Source of the DNA: Candidatus Enterococcus testudinis | GTDB taxonomy: Bacteria; Bacillota; Bacilli; Lactobacillales; Enterococcaceae | Reading direction: 5' to 3' | Assembly: GCF_002140915.1 (NCBI RefSeq) | Contig: NZ_NGKU01000001.1 | Coordinates: forward strand, 602,799 to 666,798 | Length of the DNA: 64,000 nucleotides | Part shown: in pieces, positions 32,880-42,480 of the stretch | Layout: the number at the start of each line of letters is the position of its first letter | Position numbering within the stretch: position 1 is the first letter of the stretch | The notes under the pieces: model-generated | Seen by the model: only the letters and a program-made list of their open reading frames with translations | Databases searched by the model: none | What the model was told of the DNA's origin: nothing | Program-made: the position numbers and the translations under genes

Positions 32880-33854
32880 TTGAGGACACAAGCTTTAAAC
32901 AAAAATAAGCAAATACGACCACCCAAAAGCAAAGATACGAAACCCTATTTTTCTATTTTATTGAGGGATATCAAAAAACATAAGTGGTTATATGTCATGT
33001 TGATTATCCCAATTATTTTTGTGCTGATTTGGAATTATTGGCCAATGTATGGTGTCGTCATTGCATTCAAAGATTATTCACCAGCATTCGGTATTTTGGG
33101 TAGTCCTTGGGCAGGGATTAAACATTTTGAACGTTTCTTTGCCTCCTATTTCTTTGTAGACATTATTGTGAATACATTGCGGTTGAGTCTGTATAGTTTG
33201 TTGGTAGGTGTTCCGTTACCAATCATCCTGGCATTGCTTTTTAATGAATTGAATCGGAAATGGTTTAAAAGCAGTGTACAAACAATCTCTTATATTCCCA
33301 ATTTTATTTCTGTTGTGGTTGTGATCGGGATGGTCCAATTCTTCTTTTCAACACAAGATGGAATGGTCAATACGTTGTTGAATACACTGGGCTTTCAATC
33401 TATCGACTTTTTAGGCAGTCCAAAATGGTTTCCGCATATTTATGTCTGGTCTGGTGTATGGCAAGGAGTAGGTTGGGGAACATTGATTTATACAGCTGCG
33501 ATGTCAGGCATTTCTCCAGATCAATATGAAGCCGCTTACTTGGATGGCGCATCTAGATTTCAATGTATACGCAATATTACGATTCCTTCAATTATGCCCA
33601 CCATTGTTATCTCCACGATTTTAGCCACTGGCAGTATTCTTTCTGTAGGCTTCGAGAAAACGTTTCTTTTACAAAATGCTGCCAACCTTGCGACATCGGA
33701 AGTACTTTCAACCTATACCTACAAAATGGGGATTATTAATGGTGAGTATAGTTTTTCCGCGGCTGTTGGTTTGTTTAACAATGTGATTAATTTTATTGTA
33801 CTATTTACGGTGAATAAAATTGCCCAAAAGACCAGTGAATCTAGTTTGTGGTAG
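32880..33854 (+). CDS. ABC sugar importer permease, LplB type
   Basis: A 324-residue CUT1-family permease with an N-terminal basic segment, six or so helices and the EAA loop EAAYLDGASRFQCIRNITIPSI (near 217-238) that docks the ATPase. NYWPMYGVVIAFKDYSP marks the LplB/YtcP-type oligosaccharide group. The start is TTG 32880, directly after the XRE stop and eight bases after AGGAGGGG. Its ATPase is not in the operon, as is usual for this group, which shares an MsmX-like ATPase. Confidence 0.93.
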   Translation: MRTQALNKNKQIRPPKSKDTKPYFSILLRDIKKHKWLYVMLIIPIIFVLIWNYWPMYGVVIAFKDYSPAFGILGSPWAGIKHFERFFASYFFVDIIVNTLRLSLYSLLVGVPLPIILALLFNELNRKWFKSSVQTISYIPNFISVVVVIGMVQFFFSTQDGMVNTLLNTLGFQSIDFLGSPKWFPHIYVWSGVWQGVGWGTLIYTAAMSGISPDQYEAAYLDGASRFQCIRNITIPSIMPTIVISTILATGSILSVGFEKTFLLQNAANLATSEVLSTYTYKMGIINGEYSFSAAVGLFNNVINFIVLFTVNKIAQKTSESSLW

Positions 33855-33865
33855 GAGGAGAAGAG

Positions 33866-34759
33866 ATGAAACAAGCAACATCAAAAGCCGACAAACTATT
33901 TGATATCTTGAATATTACTATAGTGATAATGATTTCTTTGATTATTTTGTATCCTCTTGTATTTGTCGTCAATGCTTCTTTCAGTGATCCAACACGAATA
34001 TATGAAGTCCCGCTGTTGTTGTATCCAAGAGGATTTAATGTAGAAGGATATAAAGAAGTACTGAAGAGTACCGACATATGGACAGGATTCAAAAATGCAG
34101 TGATTTATACAGGTTTAGGCACAATCATTAATTTGACTGTTACGACTGTGGCCGCTTATCCCTTATCACGCCCTGGATTGAGGGGGAAGAAGTTCATCAC
34201 CTTATTCTTCACGGTGACGATGTTCTTTAGTGGCGGATTGATTCCAACTTATTTAGTCAATCAACAATTGGGTATCGTGAACACCATTTGGGTCATGATA
34301 TTGCCGGGGGCGCTAGGTGTCTATAACATGATTTTGATGCGCACATACTTTAGTCAGAATATTCCTAATGACTTGATTGAAAGCGCTTATATTGACGGAG
34401 CGAATGATTTGTGGCTGCTTTGGAAAGTAGTTTTGCCTTTAGCAACGCCGATTATCGCTGTGATGGCGATGTTTTATGGTGTTGGTAGATGGAATGCATA
34501 CTTTGATGCTTTAATCTATTTACAAGACCGTGCGAAGTATCCATTGCAAATTATACTAAGAGAAATTTTGGTACAGGGTCAATTTGGACAAGATATGAAT
34601 CAAATCATTGCTGGTAGTGCAGAATCAGAATTGTTGATGTTGAAAATGACATTAAAATATAGTGTGGTGATCGTATCTAGTTTACCAGTTCTACTATTCT
34701 ATCCAGTAGTGGCTAAGTACTTCGAAAAAGGAATTTTAGTTGGTTCGATCAAAGGGTAA
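33866..34759 (+). CDS. ABC sugar importer permease, LplC/YtcP type
   Basis: A 297-residue CUT1 permease, second half of the importer. FVVNASFSDP near the N-terminus and the EAA-like loop ESAYIDGANDLWLLWKVVLPLA (near 173-194) are family marks, and it ends VGSIKG. ATG 33866 follows GGAGGAG; the in-frame GTG at 33848 overlaps the previous gene and lies before that site. It pairs with the LplB-type permease to form the membrane channel. Confidence 0.93.
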   Translation: MKQATSKADKLFDILNITIVIMISLIILYPLVFVVNASFSDPTRIYEVPLLLYPRGFNVEGYKEVLKSTDIWTGFKNAVIYTGLGTIINLTVTTVAAYPLSRPGLRGKKFITLFFTVTMFFSGGLIPTYLVNQQLGIVNTIWVMILPGALGVYNMILMRTYFSQNIPNDLIESAYIDGANDLWLLWKVVLPLATPIIAVMAMFYGVGRWNAYFDALIYLQDRAKYPLQIILREILVQGQFGQDMNQIIAGSAESELLMLKMTLKYSVVIVSSLPVLLFYPVVAKYFEKGILVGSIKG

Positions 34760-34787
34760 ATGTCTAGTACGTTGAAAGGAGTAGTAG

Positions 34788-35390
34788 ATGACAAATAGGT
34801 TCTTTGCATTATGCGAATGGATATATTATTTGATTTGTATAAATATGTTGTGGTTACGTTACACCTTATTTGGGGGCTTATTCTTTAGTTTGATTCCTGC
34901 GACAGTTACGGTTTATGACTGCTTGCGCAAACTGATTTTAGAACATGACGAAACAACTGTATCACAGGTTTATAAAACCTATTATCGAGTCAACAAACCA
35001 AGGTATAAAAATGTATCCTGTATCTCGTTTCTACTCATTGGAACGATCTTGTTTTTATACACCCTGATGGGTACGTATGCTTCGCCGCCATTTCCATTCG
35101 AGTTTGCGGTGCGAAGCAATTTGTTCTTATTCTTGCTGCTTTCAATTGTTTTCTTTCCAGTTCATGCGTATTTCACATTATCTAAATCAAAAATGATCAT
35201 CCAACCGCTGGCGTTTATCTTTATTTGTCCGCTTCAAACTGTTGCCAGCTTGATGATGATCGGTATGGTTGGTTTTGTGTATCGTTCCTATCCATTACTA
35301 GGGATATGTTTAGGGATTGGATTACCTGCTTATTGTATTAGTCGTTTGTTTTTAAAGAAGTTTGTCAAAATGAACGGTGTCTTTTTTTGA
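34788..35390 (+). CDS. DUF624 (YesL-like) membrane protein
   Basis: A 200-residue protein with four to five hydrophobic helices and the DUF624 signature LFFSLIPATVTVYDCLRKL near the N-terminus. YesL-type proteins accompany LplABC-type importers, but their function is unknown. ATG 34788 follows GAAAGGAG. It overlaps no gene but lies between permeases and binding protein in the same operon, so it probably serves the importer. Confidence 0.88.
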   Translation: MTNRFFALCEWIYYLICINMLWLRYTLFGGLFFSLIPATVTVYDCLRKLILEHDETTVSQVYKTYYRVNKPRYKNVSCISFLLIGTILFLYTLMGTYASPPFPFEFAVRSNLFLFLLLSIVFFPVHAYFTLSKSKMIIQPLAFIFICPLQTVASLMMIGMVGFVYRSYPLLGICLGIGLPAYCISRLFLKKFVKMNGVFF

Positions 35391-35431
35391 AACAGTTGCT
35401 CGTTGCACGTGGCATAAAAGGAGTTGAAACG

Positions 35432-36988
35432 ATGAAAAAGAAATACTTATTATGTTTATTCCCATTCTTATTGTTCTTTACGGCTTGTCAATCTTCCTCT
35501 GAGGATACCCCTGAAGCAGATGCAGAAGAGAATCAAACGAAAACGATTCGTTTAATGAGAAGTGATTTTACAGATGTTCGACCAAAAAGTGAAGACTTAT
35601 GGATGTGGCAAGAATACGAGAAGATGTCAGGTGTTAAAGTTGAGTGGGATGAAGTGAAAGAATTTGGTGAAAAGAAAAATTTGATTCTTTCAGGAGAGCT
35701 TCCAGACGCTTTTTATCAAACCGGATGGAGCACGGATGAGATTGTGAAATATGGGCAGCAAGGGCTGTTCATCCCTTTAGAAGATTTGATTGCTGAACAT
35801 GCCCCGAATCTGCAGAAAATATTTGATGAACATCCTGTGGTCAAGAAAACACTCACAGCACCGGATGGACACATCTATTCCTTGCCTTATATGTCATTGG
35901 ATCCGATGAGTGGCGGGAGAACAGTTCGCTTATATATCAATCAAAATTGGCTGGATGAACTGTCATTAGATGTCCCAAGAACCACAGATGAATTAAAATC
36001 TGTGTTGGCTGCGTTTGTTGCCAGCGATGATGATCGAGAAGGATATTATATGCCAAGCGGACAGATAGCCAGCGGACTAGAAAAAATGATCATGGCCTCA
36101 TATGGACTAGGCACAGGTGGCCGTCAAGCTATGGGAAATATGCTGTTTGTTGATGACAATGATGAGCTGCAATTAACGATCAATCATGAACGGATGAAAG
36201 AAGTCTGGCTGTATTTACGAGAGCTATATGCTGATGGCTTAGTAGCAAAACAATCTTTTGCTGGTGTGGACGATGATAAATGGCGTGCAGATGCGGCGCA
36301 AGATAAAGTTGGTTTGTTCCAATGGGTCGATCCTGATTATATTGGTCCTTTTGGTCCAGAAACGTACACGCCTATTAATGTGATCGAAGGCCCCTACGGA
36401 GATAAGACATTGTTTACAGAGCCGCCAGTTGCGGGAAGCGCGTCCTTCATTATTACGAAAGATGCACCGGACCCTGCATTATTATTAGAATGGGTGGATT
36501 ATTTCTATAGTCCTGAGGGGCAAATTTTTGCCTATCTAGGTGAAGAAGGCGTCACGTATGAAGTGGATGAAGAGGGCAATATGGTCTATGTCGAAGACAT
36601 TCTGAATTATAAGAATGGGCCACAATTAGGCGCGTTCCAATGGGTTGATAATGTGTATGGCGGCTATTTCCCATATGCAGAATTGGATCAAGAGATACGC
36701 GATATTGCTTTTGGCAAAGAACCAGCTGTTTATGATGACGTAAAAGATGAATATATGCCGAAATACATGCTGCCTAATTTTATGGCGACGGAGGCAGAAG
36801 CCGCAGAAATGGCGACGATTTCGACAGATATTTCAACATATGTCGAACAGTCACGGGTGAAATTTGTGACAGGAGAGTGGGACTTGGATAATGATTGGGA
36901 TGACTATGTCCAACAACTTGACCGTGTTGGAGCGCAACGCTTATTAGAGATTCGCCGCCAACAATATGAACGGTTCATGACGGAGTGA
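35432..36988 (+). CDS. Extracellular solute-binding lipoprotein, LplA type
   Basis: A 518-residue lipoprotein. The signal peptide MKKKYLLCLFPFLLFFTAC gives lipidated Cys19 (lipobox FTAC), then an acidic Ser/Glu linker and a large substrate-binding fold of the LplA family (about 50-518). ATG 35432 follows AAAAGGAG; an earlier in-frame ATG at 35387 would put unrelated residues before the signal. The likely ligand is a mannose-containing oligosaccharide, inferred from the adjacent alpha-mannosidase. Confidence 0.93.
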   Translation: MKKKYLLCLFPFLLFFTACQSSSEDTPEADAEENQTKTIRLMRSDFTDVRPKSEDLWMWQEYEKMSGVKVEWDEVKEFGEKKNLILSGELPDAFYQTGWSTDEIVKYGQQGLFIPLEDLIAEHAPNLQKIFDEHPVVKKTLTAPDGHIYSLPYMSLDPMSGGRTVRLYINQNWLDELSLDVPRTTDELKSVLAAFVASDDDREGYYMPSGQIASGLEKMIMASYGLGTGGRQAMGNMLFVDDNDELQLTINHERMKEVWLYLRELYADGLVAKQSFAGVDDDKWRADAAQDKVGLFQWVDPDYIGPFGPETYTPINVIEGPYGDKTLFTEPPVAGSASFIITKDAPDPALLLEWVDYFYSPEGQIFAYLGEEGVTYEVDEEGNMVYVEDILNYKNGPQLGAFQWVDNVYGGYFPYAELDQEIRDIAFGKEPAVYDDVKDEYMPKYMLPNFMATEAEAAEMATISTDISTYVEQSRVKFVTGEWDLDNDWDDYVQQLDRVGAQRLLEIRRQQYERFMTE

Positions 36989-37054
36989 TTGCAGCATAAT
37001 TGCGACAAAACGCGCGTAACTATGCTGAGAAAATCCCATAAAGGAGAACATTCA

Positions 37055-40000
37055 ATGAATATGTTTTTACAAGAAGAAAAGCTCCAACGTCGTATCCATG
37101 AATTAGCAACATTACGATTTCGAAATAAACGAGATCTCGATATATGGCAGATACAAGAAGATATGTCGAAAGAAGAAACAGATCCGCCCCAATCTTTTGT
37201 TGATACACAGTTTTTTCGGTTGGGCGATAGTTGGAAAGGTCGCGATCGTTATTTATGGCTGCAGGCAACAGTTGATGTTTCTAACAGCGATAATATCTGC
37301 TATTTCGATTTCGGAAAAACTGGCGGTGGTGGTAACTCAGGTTTCGAGGCACTATTATATGTTGATGGTGTACCCGTTCAAGGAATTGATTCGAATCACC
37401 AAGAATATATCTTTCAACCATCGGAAATTGGCAAGACACTTACTTTGAATCTTAAGTTATGGTCTGGTTTAGAAGGTGGGGGTGAGAAACGTCAACTAAC
37501 ACACACATTCAATCAAGCCTTTATAGGGAAATTAGATTCAGATGCAAATGCATTTTATGCTATGTCTCAGATGATTCTCGAAACAGTAAGTCAATTGACT
37601 GAAGATCATGCCTATAAATACCGTCTTTTGAGGCTTCTGACGGAAGCTTGGCAGCTGGTTGATTGGCGCGTGAAAGGCGATGAGTCCTTTTATGAAAGTA
37701 TTGTGTGCGCCAATCAATACTTGGGTGTACAACTTGAAAAATTACCAAAAAATGAACTTGTCACCGTAACAGCGGTAGGCCATACCCATATTGATCTGGC
37801 TTGGCTCTGGAGACTGAAACATACCAGAGAAAAAGTAATACGCAGTTTTTCGACAGTCTTGAAATTGATGAAAGAATATCCAGAATATGTCTTTTTACAA
37901 TCTCAGCCGCAATTATATCAATTCATAAAAGAGGACGCTCCTGACATCTATCGTCAAATCAAGGAAAGAGCAATGGAAGGTCGTTGGGAAGTTGAAGGGG
38001 CCATGTGGGTCGAAGCGGATTGTAACATTCCAAGTGGCGAGTCTTTGGTTCGGCAAATTTTATATGGCAAGAAATTTATCAAGGAAGAGTTTGGGCATGA
38101 AAGTTCCTATTTATGGTTACCTGACGTCTTTGGTTATTCATGGGCGTTACCTCAGATCCTTAAAAAAAGCGGCATCAAGACATTTATGACAACAAAAATC
38201 AGCTGGAATCAATACAATCGAATGCCTAACGATACCTTTTTGTGGAAAGGGATGGATGGTTCAGAAATATTGACCCATTTTATTACTACACCTGTTCCGG
38301 GAGGAAGAAGTTGGACCGAAAAATCTAACTGGTTCTATACTTACAATGGTACGTTGACACCTGAAACGGTGCTGGGTATATACCGTGGATACCAAAACAA
38401 AGCCTTGAATCAGCAGCTATTGTTGTCTTATGGACACGGAGATGGCGGTGGTGGTGTGACTAGAGAAATGTTGGAAAATAGAAGACAGATGGCAAAGATC
38501 CCCGGCTTACCACAAATCAATACTGGCAGAGCGGATGTTTACTTCGACCAATTGCATGAAACAGTTAATGAACAAGCAGCTTATTTACCTAAGTGGGATG
38601 GCGAATTGTATTTAGAATATCATCGTGGGACCTATACATCTCAAGCATATATCAAAATGATGAATCGCTATTTTGAAATTCAATTGCGAGAACTTGAAGC
38701 ATTGTATAGCTGCCAAACACTGACTAAAAGAAGCAGTTATCCAAATGAAATATTTGAAAAAATATGGAAAAATGTTTTGAAGAATCAATTCCATGATATT
38801 ATTCCAGGTTCATCCATTGCTGAAGTCTATCGTGACTATCGTAAAGATGCTGAAACATGTATGGAAACAATCGCTGAATTAAAAGAAAATTTGCAAGCAA
38901 AGCATCAGCCATTAACGCTCGTGAATACAGCTGGTTGGTCAAGACATAGTCTAGTCAAAACAACTACTTTAGCACCTAGACCCAAGCACAGTGTTCAATT
39001 GGGCGAGGATTGTTATAGTGTGCATCGAATAGATGCTTTGGATGCTGTCTCTTTTGCAGGTAACGAATGTAAACTATCAAGTGAACAGACAGTTTTATTG
39101 CAAAATAATAAAGCCGAAACAACATATTACTATTTAGAATGGAACCAAGCAGGTCAGTTGACGCGTGTTTTCGATAAAGAAAATAAAAAAGAAGTATTGT
39201 TAGGAAAAGGCAATGTTTTCCAATTGTTTGAAGATAAACCAATTAATTTTGATGCATGGGATATTGATTTGTTTTATCAAGAAAAGATGACCGAGATCAC
39301 AGGATCAACTTGGCAATTGAAAGAAAATAATCCTATCTTTGCGATTTTCACCGTACAAGCAACATTCGGTCAGTCTACAATACAACAAGACATCTTGTTG
39401 TATCAACACACGAAACGGATTGATTTTGTAACGGAAGTTGATTGGCAAGAAAGGCAACAGTTATTAAAAGTGAAATTTGATGTCAATATTCGTGCAACAG
39501 AAGCCACGTATGACATTCAACATGGAAATGTCAAACGACCAACACACTGGAATACGAGTTGGGATACAGCAAAGTTTGAAACTGTCGGGCACCAGTGGGC
39601 GGATCTTTCACAAACCAATTATGGAGTCGCATTAATGAATGATTGTAAGTATGGATACGACATCAAAGAAAATCAAATGCGTCTTTCGTTGTTAAAAGGT
39701 GCAATCTATCCAGATCCTCATGCAGACCTAGGCAAACATCGTTTCACCTATAGTTTATTTCCGCATAAAGGGGATTTTGTAACGGGAAAAGTCGTAGAAG
39801 AAGCGTGGGAGATCAACGCACCATTAACGTTGATGAATGCTGATACTGATTTGATTCCCTTTGAACTGAAGGCCGAAGAAGGTCTCGTCGTTGACACAAT
39901 CAAGCAAGCGGAAAATGGAGAAGGATGGATCATTAGATGTTATGATCATATAGGCGCGGATCGTACGTGCGTATTGACCTATACAGGTGAAAGGCAGGTC

Positions 40001-40129
40001 GTTTGGCAAGAAACAAGTATGATGGAAGAGCCCATAGAAGCAGAAAAAAACACACCGATCGAACTCGTATTGAAACCATATGAGGTAAAAACAATAAAAA
40101 TCAAAGAAATTCACCAAGCATATTCTTAA
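37055..40129 (+). CDS. Alpha-mannosidase, glycoside hydrolase family 38
   Basis: A 1024-residue cytosolic GH38 enzyme (no signal peptide) that cleaves alpha-mannosides by a retaining, metal-dependent mechanism. The metal site HTHIDLAW gives His245 and Asp247, the nucleophile is Asp357 in LPDVFGYS, and His580 in QFHDIIPGSS completes the site. GHGDGGGGVT (near 461-470) is also conserved. The C-terminal half is beta-rich. The length fits the MAN2C1-like class. ATG 37055 follows AAAGGAG. It is the last gene of the importer operon, so substrate is taken up whole and degraded inside. Confidence 0.95.
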   Translation: MNMFLQEEKLQRRIHELATLRFRNKRDLDIWQIQEDMSKEETDPPQSFVDTQFFRLGDSWKGRDRYLWLQATVDVSNSDNICYFDFGKTGGGGNSGFEALLYVDGVPVQGIDSNHQEYIFQPSEIGKTLTLNLKLWSGLEGGGEKRQLTHTFNQAFIGKLDSDANAFYAMSQMILETVSQLTEDHAYKYRLLRLLTEAWQLVDWRVKGDESFYESIVCANQYLGVQLEKLPKNELVTVTAVGHTHIDLAWLWRLKHTREKVIRSFSTVLKLMKEYPEYVFLQSQPQLYQFIKEDAPDIYRQIKERAMEGRWEVEGAMWVEADCNIPSGESLVRQILYGKKFIKEEFGHESSYLWLPDVFGYSWALPQILKKSGIKTFMTTKISWNQYNRMPNDTFLWKGMDGSEILTHFITTPVPGGRSWTEKSNWFYTYNGTLTPETVLGIYRGYQNKALNQQLLLSYGHGDGGGGVTREMLENRRQMAKIPGLPQINTGRADVYFDQLHETVNEQAAYLPKWDGELYLEYHRGTYTSQAYIKMMNRYFEIQLRELEALYSCQTLTKRSSYPNEIFEKIWKNVLKNQFHDIIPGSSIAEVYRDYRKDAETCMETIAELKENLQAKHQPLTLVNTAGWSRHSLVKTTTLAPRPKHSVQLGEDCYSVHRIDALDAVSFAGNECKLSSEQTVLLQNNKAETTYYYLEWNQAGQLTRVFDKENKKEVLLGKGNVFQLFEDKPINFDAWDIDLFYQEKMTEITGSTWQLKENNPIFAIFTVQATFGQSTIQQDILLYQHTKRIDFVTEVDWQERQQLLKVKFDVNIRATEATYDIQHGNVKRPTHWNTSWDTAKFETVGHQWADLSQTNYGVALMNDCKYGYDIKENQMRLSLLKGAIYPDPHADLGKHRFTYSLFPHKGDFVTGKVVEEAWEINAPLTLMNADTDLIPFELKAEEGLVVDTIKQAENGEGWIIRCYDHIGADRTCVLTYTGERQVVWQETSMMEEPIEAEKNTPIELVLKPYEVKTIKIKEIHQAYS

Positions 40130-40142
40130 ATGTTTGACAGAC

Positions 40143-40180
40143 AAAAAAACCCACTTGCTGCTTATGGCAAGTGGGTTTTT
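40143..40180. terminator. Bidirectional terminator between GH38 and rnjA
   Basis: AAAAACCCACTTGC (40145-40158) pairs with GCAAGTGGGTTTTT (40167-40180). A and T runs on both sides allow termination in either direction. Confidence 0.9.
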
Positions 40181-40181
40181 G

Positions 40182-41867
40182 TTAAGCTTTCAAATCATCC
40201 GGTGACATGATCATCGATAAGATCATTGGATGACGTTCCGTTTTCTCAAACAAGAAGGGTTGCAGTGCAGCCGACATGGCTTCACGCAATTTGTGTTCGG
40301 TTGGATCTGGTTGATTCAAGACTTCTCTTAAAGCGCGGAACAGGATTTGTTGGGCTTCATTGATCATTTCACCCGATTCCCGCATATAAACGAATCCGCG
40401 AGAGAGGATATCTGGGCCAGCCATGACATCTTTTTTGGCGATATCGACTGTGGCAACCGCTAAGACCAATCCTTCTTCAGACAAAATACGACGGTCCCGT
40501 AACACGACATTGCCAATATCTCCGATACCGCTGCCGTCTACATAGACGTCGCTGGCATTGAAATGACCGGCTGGTCGAGCGCTGTCGGCAGTTAATGCCA
40601 GCATATCGCCGTTTTCCATAATGAAGCAATTTTCTTTTGGTACACCGACGTCTTGAGCAAGTTGGGTATGGATGTTCAGCATCCGGAATTCACCGTGGAC
40701 TGGCATAAAGAATTTAGGTTTCATTAAACGCAGCATCAATTTTTGTTCTTCTTGGCCACCGTGACCAGAGGTATGGATATTGTTCAGTTTGCCGTGGATC
40801 ACATTGGCACCAGCTTCAAGCAATAAGTTGATCAATTGATTGACGCTCGTGGTGTTTCCTGGAATCGGCGAACTAGAAAAAATCACTGTATCATCAGGAT
40901 GGACCTGAATCTGACGGTGAGTCCCGTTGGCGATACGACTCAATGCAGCCATTGGTTCGCCTTGTGATCCGGTACATAAAATCATGGTTTCATTCGCAGG
41001 TAACCGATTGATCTCATGGGATTCAACAAATGTGCCATCCGGTACTTTGATATAACCCAATCGTTGACCATTAACGATCGCATTTTCCATACTGCGGCCA
41101 AAAACAGCTATTTTGCGCCCCGTTGCAACGGCGGCATCCGCAGCTTGTTGCAGACGGAAAATGTTTGACGCAAAGCTGGCAAAAATGATTCGACCGTCGA
41201 TTTTTTCGAAAATCTTCAATATCGAACTACCAATCGTTTTCTCTGATTTGGTAAAAGTTGGGATTTCTGCATTGGTACTATCTGAAAGCAAGCAGAGAAC
41301 GCCTTCTTCGCCGATTTTTGCCATTTTATGCAGATTTGCTGGTTCGCCAACTGGTGTAAAATCAAACTTGAAGTCACCAGTTGCAACGATGTTCCCAGAA
41401 GGTGTTTTCACGACAACGCCTAACGCATCAGGGATGCTGTGGGTCGTACGGAAAAAACTAATCGATGTTTTGCGGAAACGAATAATCGTATCTTCGTTGA
41501 TTTCGTGCAATTCAGCATCCCGCAACAGGCCGTGTTCATCCAGCTTATTGGTGATCAAGGCCAAGGCCAATGGTCCAGCATAGATGGGAATATTGGCTTC
41601 TCGCAGTAAATAAGGGATCCCGCCGATATGGTCTTCATGACCATGGGTAACGATCAAGCCTTTGACTTTCGGCAAGTTTTGGACAATATAGCTATAATCA
41701 GAAATAACATAGTCGATTCCAAGCAATTCATCTTCGGGGAACTTGATTCCCGCATCAATTAAAATGATTTCGTCTTGAAATTGAACCCCATAACAGTTTT
41801 TCCCGATTTCACCTAGTCCACCGACACCAAATACGCCGGTTTCGTTGTTTTTAAGAGAGACTTTCAT
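40182..41867 (-). CDS. rnjA: Ribonuclease J1
   Basis: A 561-residue metallo-beta-lactamase/beta-CASP RNase (endo- and 5'-exonuclease) of RNA turnover. The metal motif HGHEDH (near 75-80), ATGDFKFDF (near 162-170) and the beta-CASP residues GHGGQEE and PVHGEFRM are visible. It lies directly after rpoY with a one-base gap, the standard Gram-positive pairing of J1, which separates it from J2. Confidence 0.96.
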   Translation of the reverse strand: MKVSLKNNETGVFGVGGLGEIGKNCYGVQFQDEIILIDAGIKFPEDELLGIDYVISDYSYIVQNLPKVKGLIVTHGHEDHIGGIPYLLREANIPIYAGPLALALITNKLDEHGLLRDAELHEINEDTIIRFRKTSISFFRTTHSIPDALGVVVKTPSGNIVATGDFKFDFTPVGEPANLHKMAKIGEEGVLCLLSDSTNAEIPTFTKSEKTIGSSILKIFEKIDGRIIFASFASNIFRLQQAADAAVATGRKIAVFGRSMENAIVNGQRLGYIKVPDGTFVESHEINRLPANETMILCTGSQGEPMAALSRIANGTHRQIQVHPDDTVIFSSSPIPGNTTSVNQLINLLLEAGANVIHGKLNNIHTSGHGGQEEQKLMLRLMKPKFFMPVHGEFRMLNIHTQLAQDVGVPKENCFIMENGDMLALTADSARPAGHFNASDVYVDGSGIGDIGNVVLRDRRILSEEGLVLAVATVDIAKKDVMAGPDILSRGFVYMRESGEMINEAQQILFRALREVLNQPDPTEHKLREAMSAALQPFLFEKTERHPMILSMIMSPDDLKA

Positions 41868-41868
41868 C

Positions 41869-42081
41869 TTAAAACTCCGCTAATGTAAAATCAGCGTTTT
41901 CTTTTTCGTAAGCCAAATGTTTTTCATCCAATTCTTGAACGAATTCGATGTTGTATGGGGTATTTTGTTCAACTTGGCGACGTGCAATCACTGCATCATC
42001 GGCTTCGATGTATAAAGATTGTGTTTGTTCTCTCTTGGGGTTGCGGTCTTTTGTTTCTTGGTAATAAATTTTGTAAATCAT
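41869..42081 (-). CDS. rpoY: RNA polymerase epsilon subunit
   Basis: A 70-residue RpoY (formerly YkzG/DUF1447), a small Firmicute-specific RNA polymerase subunit. It begins [20 protein letters not shown] and ends with the acidic [10 protein letters not shown], as in the family. AAAGGAG precedes ATG 42081. It is translated just upstream of rnjA. Confidence 0.95.
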   Translation of the reverse strand: MIYKIYYQETKDRNPKREQTQSLYIEADDAVIARRQVEQNTPYNIEFVQELDEKHLAYEKENADFTLAEF

Positions 42082-42222
42082 AGTTTTTCTCCTTTATCTG
42101 CGTCTAGGCAGTAGTTTATTTGCTTGATGTATTCGCGGCATCACAAAATCGAGGTCCAAAGAAAGTGACCTAATGAAAGCTCATAGAGCTGCTGCATGCT
42201 TTTTTCAGACATTGACTGTGAG

Positions 42223-42251
42223 AAAAAAGAGAAAGCCTCGTCTTTGCTTTC
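42223..42251 (-). terminator. Terminator-like hairpin in the rpoY leader region
   Basis: On the minus strand GAAAGC, loop, GCTTTC is followed by CTC and six T. The 399 bases between rpoY and the ABC gene contain no gene I trust. If rpoY is transcribed from upstream of this hairpin it would be an attenuator; otherwise it ends a small transcript. Confidence 0.4.
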
Positions 42252-42480
42252 CGAATGTTGTCGCATAAATTCACCGGGTTTGTAATCGTTCCACTACAAG
42301 TATCCCTAGTGTAGCATAGAAAAAGGAATAAGTATAGAATCAGCTCACCATGAAAAGGCTTACTGAAACAAAATGAAAGACCTTTAATGAGAAGTTGCTC
42401 CTTTTTGCAACAAATCCCGTTACATTCGAAATATTCCTATGCTATAGTAAAATCAATGGATAAAAAAAGGAGGGAATTAT

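Noticed and set aside
42174-42269. Small plus-strand open frame of 31 codons in the rpoY-efrA gap
   Set aside because: No ribosome binding site and it overlaps a minus-strand hairpin; nothing supports translation.
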